Below, one piece after another: positions 27,943 through 34,314 of a stretch of DNA of 34,314 nucleotides. The notes under the pieces are model-generated. The model was not told where the DNA came from. It did not search any database and worked only from the letters and a program-made list of their open reading frames with translations. Position 1 is the stretch's first letter, and every line of letters begins with the position of its first letter. The position numbers and the translations under genes are program-made. Source of the DNA: Gemmatimonadota bacterium (GTDB lineage Bacteria; Gemmatimonadota; Gemmatimonadetes; Gemmatimonadales; Gemmatimonadaceae); contig VGVM01000028.1 of NCBI GenBank assembly GCA_016874035.1, positions 1-34,314 of the forward strand, written 5' to 3'.

Positions 27943-28364
27943 CAGTCCTTCACCTCCACGCCCATCGAGCGGGCCGCGCCGGCGACCATCGCCATCGCGG
28001 ACTCGAGCGTGTCACAGTTGAGGTCCGGCATCTTGAGCTCGGCGATCTTCTTGACCTGGCTCTTGTTGATGCTGCCGACCTTGTTGCGGTTGGGCTGACC
28101 CGAACCCTTCTCGATCCCGGCTTCCTTCTTGATGAGCACCGCGGCTGGCGGCGTCTTCAGGATGAAAGTGAAGGACTTGTCGGCGTAGATCGTGATCTCG
28201 ACCGGAAGGATCGTATCCTGGCCCTGTGTCTTTGCATTGAACTCCTTGCAAAAGGCCATGATGTTGATGCCCTGCGGACCGAGCGCGGTGCCGACGGGAG
28301 GGGCCGGGTTCGCCTTGCCTGCAGGGATCTGCAGCTTGACGAAACCGACTGCCTTCTTTGCCAT
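27942..28364 (-). CDS. rplK: 50S ribosomal protein L11
   Basis: GTPase-associated-centre protein, 140 residues. It starts [20 protein letters not shown] and keeps the proline-rich [20 protein letters not shown] segment that contacts thiostrepton and elongation factors. The C-terminal rRNA-binding domain ends with [25 protein letters not shown] site lies just before the ATG. The upstream gap of 224 bases carries a possible L1-binding hairpin and a palindromic heptad repeat. Confidence 0.98.
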   Translation of the reverse strand: MAKKAVGFVKLQIPAGKANPAPPVGTALGPQGINIMAFCKEFNAKTQGQDTILPVEITIYADKSFTFILKTPPAAVLIKKEAGIEKGSGQPNRNKVGSINKSQVKKIAELKMPDLNCDTLESAMAMVAGAARSMGVEVKD

Positions 28365-28378
28365 GGTACTCCTCTACG

Positions 28379-28413
28379 CAGTAGCGGACCTCGCGATCCG
28401 CTGGCTCCCACTG
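28379..28413 (-). promoter_or_regulatory. Candidate L1-binding hairpin in the rplK leader
   Basis: On the minus strand CAGT, an unpaired GGGAGCC, then AGCGGA, an eight-base loop, TCCGCT and ACTG form two short helices joined by an asymmetric internal loop. AGTGGGAGCC resembles the GUGGGAGGC strand of helix 76 in 23S rRNA where L1 binds. It lies 15 bases before the rplK ATG, where L1 autoregulation of the L11 operon is known to act in other bacteria. Predicted by eye only. Confidence 0.45.
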
Positions 28414-28450
28414 GGATTAGCGTCGGAGTGGTCACCGACGTCTATCAACT

Positions 28451-28574
28451 GCAACTGCGAGTGCTGAGCGATCGGTTGTCGGTGTTCGGTGAAGGTGACT
28501 CCACCGCACGGACCGACTTCCTGTCGTCACCTGCACTGACCACCGATCACCGACGACCCAAGGCTCGTCGTTGC
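28451..28574. repeat. Heptad-containing palindromic intergenic repeat, copy C (nusG-rplK)
   Basis: The left end, GCAACTGCGAGTGCTGAG, matches the left end of copy A (3402-3419) at most positions. The right end on the minus strand, CAACGACGAGCCTTGGG, corresponds to the right end of copy A. The arms contain seven-base units (TTGTCGG, TGTTCGG; TCGGTGA, TCGGTGG) and a central GGTGAC/GTCACC pair. It starts 15 bases after the nusG stop, so it is part of any nusG-rplK transcript. Confidence 0.7.
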
Positions 28575-28588
28575 CGGTGCTCGTTTCC

Positions 28589-29128
28589 CTAATGCGCCCT
28601 CAACTGCAGGTAATCCAGCTCGACCGACGTCGGGCGCCCGAACAGGCTCACCGACACGCGAACCTTGCCCTTATCGGCCATGACTTCTTCAACCGTGCCA
28701 TTGAAATCCGTGAACGGCCCGTCCGTGATCGCCACGGCCTGGCCGGTCAAGAACGGGATTTCTTCCTTGGGCGCCTCTTCTACCGCGGTGTCCGCGATGC
28801 CGAGGAGCCGGTTCACTTCGTCCGGACGCAGCGGCTGCGGGTCCCGATCCTTCCCGATGAACTTGATCACGCCCTGGATCGAGTTGATCGTGTGGAGCGT
28901 TTCCTGGTCCACTTCCATCTCCACAAGCACGTAGCCCGGGAACACCTTGCGCTCGACGGTGACCTTCTTGCCGCCCTTGATCTCGACGACCTGCTCGGTG
29001 GGCACCAGCGCCTGCCGGATGCGCCGCTCGGCGGCGGGCACGGCATCGCCGTCAATGCGCCGCTGGATCAGCGAACGCACCTTGTTCTCGTGTCCCGAGG
29101 TGGTCTGGACCGCGTAGAAACGGTGCAT
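28589..29128 (-). CDS. nusG: Transcription termination/antitermination factor NusG
   Basis: Elongation factor that binds RNA polymerase and couples it to Rho or to S10 on the ribosome. From the ATG at 29128 the product is 179 residues. The NGN domain begins MHRFYAVQTTSGHENKVRSL and contains KVFPGYVLVEMEV. The KOW domain has AVAITDGPFTDFNGTVEEV and ends VELDYLQLRAH. A longer open frame upstream would overlap secE and is not used. The start lies two bases after the secE stop. A palindromic repeat follows the stop codon. Confidence 0.97.
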   Translation of the reverse strand: MHRFYAVQTTSGHENKVRSLIQRRIDGDAVPAAERRIRQALVPTEQVVEIKGGKKVTVERKVFPGYVLVEMEVDQETLHTINSIQGVIKFIGKDRDPQPLRPDEVNRLLGIADTAVEEAPKEEIPFLTGQAVAITDGPFTDFNGTVEEVMADKGKVRVSVSLFGRPTSVELDYLQLRAH

Positions 29129-29130
29129 CG

Positions 29131-29361
29131 TCAGAAGAGCCGCGGGATTCCCGACACCAGGATCAGGCGCAGCACCGTGTCGAGCAGGAAGATCACCAGG
29201 CCGACAAAGAGCGAGAGCACGACGACGCCGATCGACAGCTGCTGCACCTGCGGCCGATCGGGCCACGTGACCTTGCGCATCTCGGCGGTGACGTCCTGGT
29301 AGAACGCCACGAGACGCTGCGGCAGCCCCGGCTGAGGGGCAGCAGGCACCGGAGCCGACAC
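29131..29361 (-). CDS. secE: Preprotein translocase subunit SecE
   Basis: Essential small subunit of the SecYEG channel. The 76-residue single-span form starts with a Pro/Ala-rich stretch. It has the conserved amphipathic segment FYQDVTAEMRKVTWPDRPQV and then one transmembrane helix (IGVVVLSLFVGLVIFLLDTV). The GTG start directly abuts the rpmG stop, with AAGGAG nine bases upstream inside rpmG. It precedes nusG, the near-universal order. Confidence 0.95.
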   Translation of the reverse strand: MSAPVPAAPQPGLPQRLVAFYQDVTAEMRKVTWPDRPQVQQLSIGVVVLSLFVGLVIFLLDTVLRLILVSGIPRLF

Positions 29362-29514
29362 CTACTTCGTCTCCTTATGGGGCTGATGCTTGTTGCAGCG
29401 CGGGCAGTACTTCTTCCACTCCACCCGTTCCGGGTGAAGCCGCTTGTTCTTCATCGTGAAGTAGTTGCGGTTTTTGCACTCGCCGCAGGCGAGGATGATC
29501 TTTTCGCGTGGCAT
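29362..29514 (-). CDS. rpmG: 50S ribosomal protein L33, zinc-binding form
   Basis: A 50-residue product beginning [20 protein letters not shown] and ending [16 protein letters not shown]. The four cysteines (C10, C13, C37, C40) form the zinc ribbon of the C+ type of L33. The conserved [20 protein letters not shown] is present. The ATG at 29514 has a weak purine-rich site (GGACAGG) ahead of it. It sits between the tRNA cluster and secE, with no gap to secE. Confidence 0.95.
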   Translation of the reverse strand: MPREKIILACGECKNRNYFTMKNKRLHPERVEWKKYCPRCNKHQPHKETK

Positions 29515-29596
29515 CCTGTCCGTCCCGTATGAACCTTTGTCGCTGCACCTGAACTACGCCGTCGTATTCACCGCTGACCGCACCATCACTCTTCAG

Positions 29597-29669
29597 AGCA
29601 CGCGACCGGGATTGAACCGGTGACCTCACCCTTACCAAGGGTGTGCTCTACCAACTGAGCTACGCGTGC
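29597..29669 (-). tRNA. tRNA-Thr (GGT)
   Basis: A full cloverleaf can be read: acceptor GCACGCG with CGCGTGC, D arm GCTCAGTTGGTAGAGC, anticodon stem CACCC/GGGTG around TTGGTAA (anticodon GGT), and T arm ACCGGTTCAATCCCGGT. The discriminator base is U. CCA is not encoded. Last of four tRNAs, 82 bases before rpmG. Confidence 0.96.
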
Positions 29670-29728
29670 AGCTTCACCTCATTCGCGCGAGCCATCCACA
29701 CAGCGTTGCTGCACGATCACGCATCCAG

Positions 29729-29801
29729 AGCGGGAGACGGGGCTCGAACCCGCGACATCAAGCTTGGAAGGCTTGCGCTCTACCAGCTGAGCTACTCCCG
29801 C
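29729..29801 (-). tRNA. tRNA-Gly (TCC)
   Basis: Acceptor GCGGGAG with CTCCCGC, D arm GCTCAGCTGGTAGAGC, anticodon stem CAAGC/GCTTG around CTTCCAA (anticodon TCC), and T arm GCGGGTTCGAGCCCCGT. The discriminator base is U. CCA is not encoded. Third in the cluster. Confidence 0.96.
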
Positions 29802-29901
29802 GACTCGACCTGTCGTCCCTCACCCGCGACTGCCCCGCCATCGCAACGCCACCGCACCGCGACTCCCCTGCGCCCGCACATTCCATCCCGCGCCTGCCAA
29901 A

Positions 29902-29984
29902 TGGTGGGGGAAGGATTCGAACCTTCGAAGGCATAAGCCGGCAGATTTACAGTCTGCTCCCGTTGGCCACTTGGGTACCCCACC
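29902..29984 (-). tRNA. tRNA-Tyr (GTA)
   Basis: Acceptor GGTGGGG with CCCCACC, anticodon stem GCAGA/TCTGC around CTGTAAA (anticodon GTA), and a long variable arm typical of class II bacterial tRNA-Tyr (83 nt in all). T arm AAGGTTCGAATCCTT. Discriminator A, CCA not encoded. Second in the cluster. Confidence 0.96.
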
Positions 29985-30050
29985 GACTTGTCTGGCCGCC
30001 AGCACCGATCCCACTCCATCATCCCACCCACGCCGACCACCAACACGCAG

Positions 30051-30123
30051 AGCTGACGGCGAGAATCGAACTCGCAACCGCCTGATTACAAATCAGGTGC
30101 TCTGCCAATTGAGCTACGTCAGC
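30051..30123 (-). tRNA. tRNA-Thr (TGT)
   Basis: Acceptor GCTGACG with CGTCAGC, D arm GCTCAATTGGCAGAGC, anticodon stem CCTGA/TCAGG around TTTGTAA (anticodon TGT), and T arm GCGAGTTCGATTCTCGC. The discriminator base is U. CCA is not encoded. First of the four, just downstream of a probable promoter. Confidence 0.96.
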
Positions 30124-30149
30124 GACGAGCCGTTCTTCGCGAGCCCTGA

Positions 30150-30178
30150 AACTTATCGGACTCCCAAAACAGGGTCAA
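30150..30178 (-). promoter_or_regulatory. Putative promoter of the tRNA-rpmG-secE-nusG unit
   Basis: TTGACC (30178-30173) and TAAGTT (30155-30150) on the minus strand are 17 bases apart. They place a start near 30143, about 20 bases before tRNA-Thr. The bases after the -10 are GC-rich (CAGGGCTCGCG), as at stable-RNA promoters. The -10 match is partial. Confidence 0.5.
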
Positions 30179-30233
30179 GCGATTGGGCTGAACGGGTTTA
30201 GGCCGTCGCGATCGGTGCGGCTTTGGTCAACCG

Positions 30234-30255
30234 GCGCCTGGCGCTGCGCCAGCGC
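30234..30255 (-). terminator. Hairpin downstream of cysS
   Basis: GCGC-C-TGGCG, a three-base loop, and CGCCA-GCGC form a 9-bp stem with one bulged base, beginning about ten bases after the cysS stop. It lacks a T tract. It is a possible terminator between cysS and the tRNA unit. Confidence 0.45.
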
Positions 30256-30265
30256 GGGAACGCAG

Positions 30266-31678
30266 CTACCGGACGGACTTCCAGCGCGTCCCGCTGGGCG
30301 AGTCCTCAATGGCTATCCCCTTCTCTTCCAACGACTTGCGAATAGCGTCGGCAGCGGCAAAATCGCGGCGTGCGCGCGCTTGCGTGCGTGCCTCAAGCTG
30401 AGCCTCGACCCAATCCGCCAGTTCGCCGCCGCTGGTCCCTCGATCGGGAACGATGTCCAGCACGCCGTTCACCTGGCGGAACGCCTCACGCGCACGGCCG
30501 AGGGCGGCGGGATCGGAACCGCGTGAATCCAGTGCACGATTCGCCGCGCTGATGAACTCGAACAGCGCGCCGACCGCCCGCGGCGCGTTCAGGTCGTCGC
30601 TGAGCACGGTCGTCGCCTCGACCAACAGCGTATCCGCCGCTTCGGAGAGCGCCGGGCTTCCCGCGGTTTCGCGCGCGAGCCGATCGGAGAAATCGCCAAT
30701 GCGGCGCACGGCCTCGATCGAGGCCTCCAGCGCCGCCGCCGAGAGGTTCAGCTGCTTGCGGTAGTGCGTCGAGAACACGAAGTGGCGCAATGCGGCGGCG
30801 CTCACGCCCTGCTCCCGGAGGTCGGCCACCGTGCTCACGTTCCCAACTCGCTTGGCCATCTTCGCGCCGTCGGTGAGCAGGAACTCCCCGTGGCACCAGA
30901 ATCGCGCGAACGGCTTGCCCGTCGCCGCTTCGCTCTGTGCGATCTCGTCCTCATGGTGCGGGAACATCAGGTCCACGCCGCCGGCGTGGATATCGAGCGT
31001 TTCGCCGAGCAGCGCCATGGCCATCGCCGAGCACTCGAGATGCCAGCCGGGCCGACCGCGTCCCCACGGGGAATCCCACGCGGCCGCGCAGGCCTCATCT
31101 TCCGGCTTGGCCGATTTCCAGAGCGCGAAGTCCTGTGCGTTCTCCTTCGCGTAGTCGTCCTGCGCGACACGCGCGCCGGTACGGATTTTACGTGTGTCGA
31201 GTCGCGAAAGGCGGCCGTAGCCCTCGAACTTGTCGATCGCGAAGTACACCGAGCCGTCGTCCGCGCGATAGGCGACACCGTTCGCCTGGAGCCGCTCGAC
31301 CAATGCGATCATCTCGGCGATGTACTCGGTCGCGCGCGGGTAGTGCTCGGCCGCCTGGATGCGCAGGTATTCGCGGTCCGCGTGGAACGTCGTGACGACG
31401 GGGTCGGTCAGCGCGCGGATGGTAATGCCACGTTCCGTGGCGCGCTTGATGATCTTGTCGTCCACATCCGTGAGGTTCATCACCTGCTCGACGCCCCAAC
31501 CGCGCATGCGGAGTACACGGCGGAGCAGGTCCTCGAACAGGAACGTGCGGAAGTTCCCGAGGTGCGCCGGGTTGTACACCGTTGGCCCGCAGGTGTAGAG
31601 GCGCACGGTGGAACCGTCGGCCGGGGCGAACGGTTCGACCTCGCCGGTCAGCGAGTTATAGAGGCGGAACTCGGGCAC
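30266..31678 (-). CDS. cysS: Cysteine-tRNA ligase
   Basis: Class I synthetase that charges tRNA-Cys. The 470-residue length fits. TCGPTVYNPAHLGNFRTF holds the first zinc cysteine and the HIGH-equivalent motif, here HLGN. GWHLECSAMAM and GGVDLMFPHHEDEIAQSE hold the other zinc ligands. The KMSKS-equivalent is KMAKR in TDGAKMAKRVGN. The C-terminal region is the helical DALR-type anticodon domain. The start is a GTG nine bases after the upstream pseudo-ABC gene's stop, so the two are probably co-transcribed. No clear ribosome-binding site. The motif variants deviate from consensus at positions known to vary in this enzyme family. Confidence 0.95.
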   Translation of the reverse strand: MPEFRLYNSLTGEVEPFAPADGSTVRLYTCGPTVYNPAHLGNFRTFLFEDLLRRVLRMRGWGVEQVMNLTDVDDKIIKRATERGITIRALTDPVVTTFHADREYLRIQAAEHYPRATEYIAEMIALVERLQANGVAYRADDGSVYFAIDKFEGYGRLSRLDTRKIRTGARVAQDDYAKENAQDFALWKSAKPEDEACAAAWDSPWGRGRPGWHLECSAMAMALLGETLDIHAGGVDLMFPHHEDEIAQSEAATGKPFARFWCHGEFLLTDGAKMAKRVGNVSTVADLREQGVSAAALRHFVFSTHYRKQLNLSAAALEASIEAVRRIGDFSDRLARETAGSPALSEAADTLLVEATTVLSDDLNAPRAVGALFEFISAANRALDSRGSDPAALGRAREAFRQVNGVLDIVPDRGTSGGELADWVEAQLEARTQARARRDFAAADAIRKSLEEKGIAIEDSPSGTRWKSVR

Positions 31679-31687
31679 GCGTGGAAT

Positions 31688-32644
31688 TTAGCCACCGACC
31701 ACCTTCGCCGTACGGTCGAACCCGTTTTCCGCCACGCGGGGCGCGAGCGGTGCGAGCGGTGCGAGCGCGCCTCGACGTCGCGACGGCGCGTCCTCAGGAA
31801 TGATCCGCGAACCATGCACCTCGATTCCAAGCGCGCGACACTCGCTCAGCACCTGTTCCGACGTCCAGCGTTGCAGCGGCACGCGCAGCGTCCGCCCGCG
31901 GCGATAGACCGACGGTACCCGCAGCGCGAGCCGGGACCGCGCTTCAATCGGCATCGAGACGTCGAGCTCGATCGTCTCGCGAAGATCCACCGTTCCCGTG
32001 ACCGTGCCGCCGACCATCCGCACGACTCGATCCGGCGCGGCGGGTGCACATGCCGTGGCATCGCGCGTACCGACGACGATGGCGATCGCGTCCGCCCGCA
32101 GGAACCCGAGGACCTGCGCGAACCGGGCGCGCTCGACACCGGACAGGCCGTCGAACGGCCGGTCGAGCAGCAGCACGCGCGGATCAGCGAGCAGGGCGCC
32201 GGCCAGGGCCACCCGCGCCGAGACGCCGGGCGTGAGGTGCCCGACACGGATTCGCGCAAACTCATCGAGTGCCGCGCGCCGCATGACGATGCCGACGCCG
32301 CTGTCGTCGGCCGAAGACTCATCGTCGCGCTGGGCGGCCGCGAACTCCAGCCACGGACGCACTGCGAGGTACGGGTGCGAGTCCGCCCGCGCGGGCGCGT
32401 ACGCCGCCCGGGCGGCCGACCACCGGTGCGAGCCGAACCAGCGCACCTTGCCGGTGTCCGGGCCTACCAGGCCGGCGGCGCAATGCAGCAGACTGGTCAT
32501 GCCGGCTTCGGCGCCTGCCTCGACCACGACGAGCTCGCCGGCGCGCACATGCAGCGAAGCGTTCCGGAGCGCGGTCGCGCCGCTCGAGGCGTAGCGAAGG
32601 CCGACCTGCTTGAGTTCCAGCGCAAGGGGTTCCATGCGCCGCAC
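31688..32644 (-). CDS. ABC-type ATPase-like protein with degenerate catalytic motifs
   Basis: The first 215 residues have the layout of an ABC-transporter ATPase: LKQVGLRYASSGATALRNAS, then a P-loop position, VRPWLEFAA, a signature position, and ADPRVLLLDRPFDGLS. Yet the key residues are replaced. The Walker A region is EAGAEAGMTS, with Met49 for the lysine. The Q-loop glutamine is Ala85. The signature is LTPGVSA in place of LSGGQ. Arg162 replaces the Walker B glutamate. The H-loop position is Arg194 in GTRDA. It probably does not hydrolyse ATP in the usual way. A 100-residue C-terminal part is not recognised. The frame opens at GTG 32644, but ATG at 32635 (MEPLALELKQ) is the more likely start. 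No permease domain gene is adjacent. Confidence 0.75.
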   Translation of the reverse strand: MRRMEPLALELKQVGLRYASSGATALRNASLHVRAGELVVVEAGAEAGMTSLLHCAAGLVGPDTGKVRWFGSHRWSAARAAYAPARADSHPYLAVRPWLEFAAAQRDDESSADDSGVGIVMRRAALDEFARIRVGHLTPGVSARVALAGALLADPRVLLLDRPFDGLSGVERARFAQVLGFLRADAIAIVVGTRDATACAPAAPDRVVRMVGGTVTGTVDLRETIELDVSMPIEARSRLALRVPSVYRRGRTLRVPLQRWTSEQVLSECRALGIEVHGSRIIPEDAPSRRRGALAPLAPLAPRVAENGFDRTAKVVGG

Positions 32645-32712
32645 GATGCACCGTATTCGCGGCCAGCGCAGTAGCGCGGCCTCGCGAGACTCATCTTCTT
32701 ATTGCACGCGAC

Positions 32713-33780
32713 TCATTCAGGCGCCGGCGGGTCGCCGTACACGCGCTCCTGGAGCACGCGGCGCACCAGCACCAGCGTCACCGCAAGGAGCGGGACGGCG
32801 ACGAGCAGCCCGGCGGGGCCGAGCAAGGTCCCGACCACGAGGACCGACAGGATCGTCAGCACCGGCGGGAGGTTGACGCCTTTATGGAAGATCATCGGCG
32901 CGACGACGTTGCCTTCCACCACGTGCACGACAATGCCGAGCAGCAAGACGAGCACGACTTGTGTCGCGCCGGCGTCGAGCACGAACAGCGCCGGCAGGAT
33001 GGTGGAAACCAGTGTCCCGAAGAACGGTACGATCGCCGCCAGTCCGGCGAAGATCCCGAAGGCGAGCCAGTACGGCACGTCGAGCACCCAGAGCCCGATC
33101 GTCGTGAGGAGTCCCAGCGCCGCCATGTTGAACAGCTGGGCGAACACCCAGGAGCGGAGCGCGGTTCCCATGGAGGCGAGCACGTCTCGTGTCGCATCGC
33201 GGTGCCGAGGCGGGGCAAGGCGAACGACGAAGTCCACATACAGCTGTGGCGCTCGCGCCAGGTAGACGGCCATGACCAGCATCGACACGAAGTTGATCAG
33301 TCCATGCAGCAGGTTGAACACCTGCGGGAACAGCCCGGCCACGAGCGATTGCGCCTGGGAGACGACGGCATCGACGATATCCTGCTGCCGGTCCCCGCCG
33401 ACGAACGGCGCGAGCGCCGGGACCCGGTCAACGAGGCGAGCGAGCCAGGCCTGCCACGCCGAGACATACGTCGGCAAGTTGGTCGCGAGGGCGCGCGTCT
33501 GCTCGACGACCGGCGGCACGAGCAGCGCCTCGATCCCCCAGAGCGCCAGCAGCGTCGCGATGATCGCCGCCGTGAAGGCGAGCGGGCGCGGCCATCTCGT
33601 GCGGGCGACGATCGCGTCGGTAAACGCGCTGAGGTACACGGCGACCAGCACCGCGATGAACAGCAGCAGCAGCAGGCTGACGGCGCGCCCGGCGAGCCAG
33701 AGCCCGAGGACGAGCACGGCGACAGCCGCGACGCCGGGCGTCAGCGTGACGCGACGCGACGCGGTAACGGATTCTGGCAC
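32713..33780 (-). CDS. AI-2E family transporter (PerM-like)
   Basis: A 355-residue membrane protein with about eight hydrophobic segments. The two-helix start (VAAVAVLVLGLWLAGRAVSL) is followed by a soluble stretch with ALATNLPTYVSAWQAWLARL. The C-terminal membrane core includes FGIFAGLAAIVPFFGTLVST and then VEGNVVAPMIFHKGVNLPPV. These positions are the hallmark of the AI-2E/PerM family. Members have been linked to autoinducer-2 export, to sodium/proton antiport and to unknown roles, so the substrate is open. The start is a GTG 18 bases after the pspA-like stop. The product ends YGDPPAPE. Confidence 0.88.
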   Translation of the reverse strand: MPESVTASRRVTLTPGVAAVAVLVLGLWLAGRAVSLLLLLFIAVLVAVYLSAFTDAIVARTRWPRPLAFTAAIIATLLALWGIEALLVPPVVEQTRALATNLPTYVSAWQAWLARLVDRVPALAPFVGGDRQQDIVDAVVSQAQSLVAGLFPQVFNLLHGLINFVSMLVMAVYLARAPQLYVDFVVRLAPPRHRDATRDVLASMGTALRSWVFAQLFNMAALGLLTTIGLWVLDVPYWLAFGIFAGLAAIVPFFGTLVSTILPALFVLDAGATQVVLVLLLGIVVHVVEGNVVAPMIFHKGVNLPPVLTILSVLVVGTLLGPAGLLVAVPLLAVTLVLVRRVLQERVYGDPPAPE

Positions 33781-33798
33781 CGTCGGCGACCCGGCGGA

Positions 33799-34314
33799 CT
33801 ACTTCTTTTCGATTTCGGCCTGCACGGTCTCTTCGCCGGCGCCGAGCGCTTTCGGGCGCGCGGCCGCGCCGGGCCCGAGCAGCCCCATCTTCTCCTTGAG
33901 GGCCAGCAGCTGCTGGTCGGCGCTGGCCGAGCCGGCCACTTTCTCGAGTCGCTTGAAGTCGCCGGCGAGCTTGTCCCCGGAGAACTCCTCATCGATCTCC
34001 GATGAGGCTTTGATCATGCGCTCGTTCTGGTTGACCTTCTCCTCCATCCGCGCAAACGCCTCGAACGCGCTCTTGTCGGACATGGACGACAGGGTCGAGG
34101 CAATGCGCTTCTGGGCTTCGGCCCTGCGCTGGCGCGCCACCAGGATGTTCTTCTTGCGCTTCGCTTCCTCGATCTTGTCGTTGAGGTCACGGAGCGAGTT
34201 CTTGAGTTTCTCGGTCTCGAGCGCCTGCGCTTGCCAGGTTGTCTCGAGCTGTTGCGCATGGGTGGCGTGTTCGTTCTGCCGCAGGAGCGCCTGCTTCGCC
34301 AGGTCGTCGCGGTT
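33799..34314 (-). CDS. PspA/IM30-family membrane-stress protein, 5' end outside window
   Basis: The frame is open to the right edge and gives the last 171 residues of a coiled-coil protein. It contains long charged helices (KLKNSLRDLNDKIEEAKRKK) and the stretch MEEKVNQNERMIKASSEIDE, typical of PspA/Vipp1 helices. The tail ends ETVQAEIEKK. PspA-type proteins bind the inner face of the cytoplasmic membrane and assemble ESCRT-III-like rods. The N-terminal amphipathic helix and the start codon are not visible. Next downstream is the AI-2E-family gene at 18 bases, so the two may share a transcript. Confidence 0.8.
   Translation of the reverse strand, partial: NRDDLAKQALLRQNEHATHAQQLETTWQAQALETEKLKNSLRDLNDKIEEAKRKKNILVARQRRAEAQKRIASTLSSMSDKSAFEAFARMEEKVNQNERMIKASSEIDEEFSGDKLAGDFKRLEKVAGSASADQQLLALKEKMGLLGPGAAARPKALGAGEETVQAEIEKK

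Noticed and set aside
28589-29266. Longer NusG with a 46-residue N-terminal extension
   Set aside because: The extension would overlap most of the secE 3' half in another frame, and family homology starts at the internal ATG at 29128.
29375-29638. An 87-codon minus-strand frame over rpmG
   Set aside because: It reads a different frame of the rpmG gene and part of tRNA-Thr. The L33 frame with its four cysteines is clearly the real one.

Overview
The window is high-GC bacterial DNA in which every gene I can support lies on the minus strand, so it is best read from high to low coordinates. It joins three blocks that many bacteria keep in separate operons: the secE-nusG-rplKAJL-rpoBC block, the str block (rpsL, rpsG, fusA, tuf) and the start of the S10 block (rpsJ, rplC, rplD, rplW, rplB, rpsS). 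A SusC/SusD-type outer-membrane pair in a GC-rich genome, with the signal-peptide and carboxypeptidase-regulatory-domain style seen here, suggests Gemmatimonadota. That assignment is an inference from gene content, not from a search.

Layout from right to left. 34314-30266: a partial PspA/IM30 protein, an AI-2E-family membrane protein, an ABC-ATPase-like protein whose catalytic motifs all look lost, and cysS. 30123-29597: four tRNAs (Thr-TGT, Tyr-GTA, Gly-TCC, Thr-GGT). 29514-26286: rpmG, secE, nusG, rplK, rplA, rplJ, rplL. 26118-17107: rpoB and rpoC, closed by a strong hairpin. 17019-14141: an Atg22/UMF1-like MFS protein and a PlsB-like acyltransferase. 13956-13094: rpsL and rpsG, closed by a strong intrinsic terminator. 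12677-7372: susC, susD and a small putative lipoprotein gene, with a separate promoter and terminator. 6926-1: fusA, tuf, rpsJ, rplC, rplD, rplW, rplB and the start of rpsS, which runs off the left edge.

Most genes serve transcription and translation: RNA polymerase, NusG, elongation factors, ribosomal proteins, tRNAs and a tRNA synthetase. SecE adds protein export. The main departure from the textbook layout is a nutrient-uptake cassette between rpsG and fusA, which leaves fusA with its own promoter and a leader of about 390 nt. Other points of interest are heptad-based palindromic repeats placed right after the tuf, rpsG and nusG stop codons, a second heptad array between fusA and tuf, an EF-Tu with a divergent switch I, low-complexity tails on S19 and L4, and the ABC pseudo-ATPase. 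I found no CRISPR array, insertion sequence, prophage or rRNA gene.
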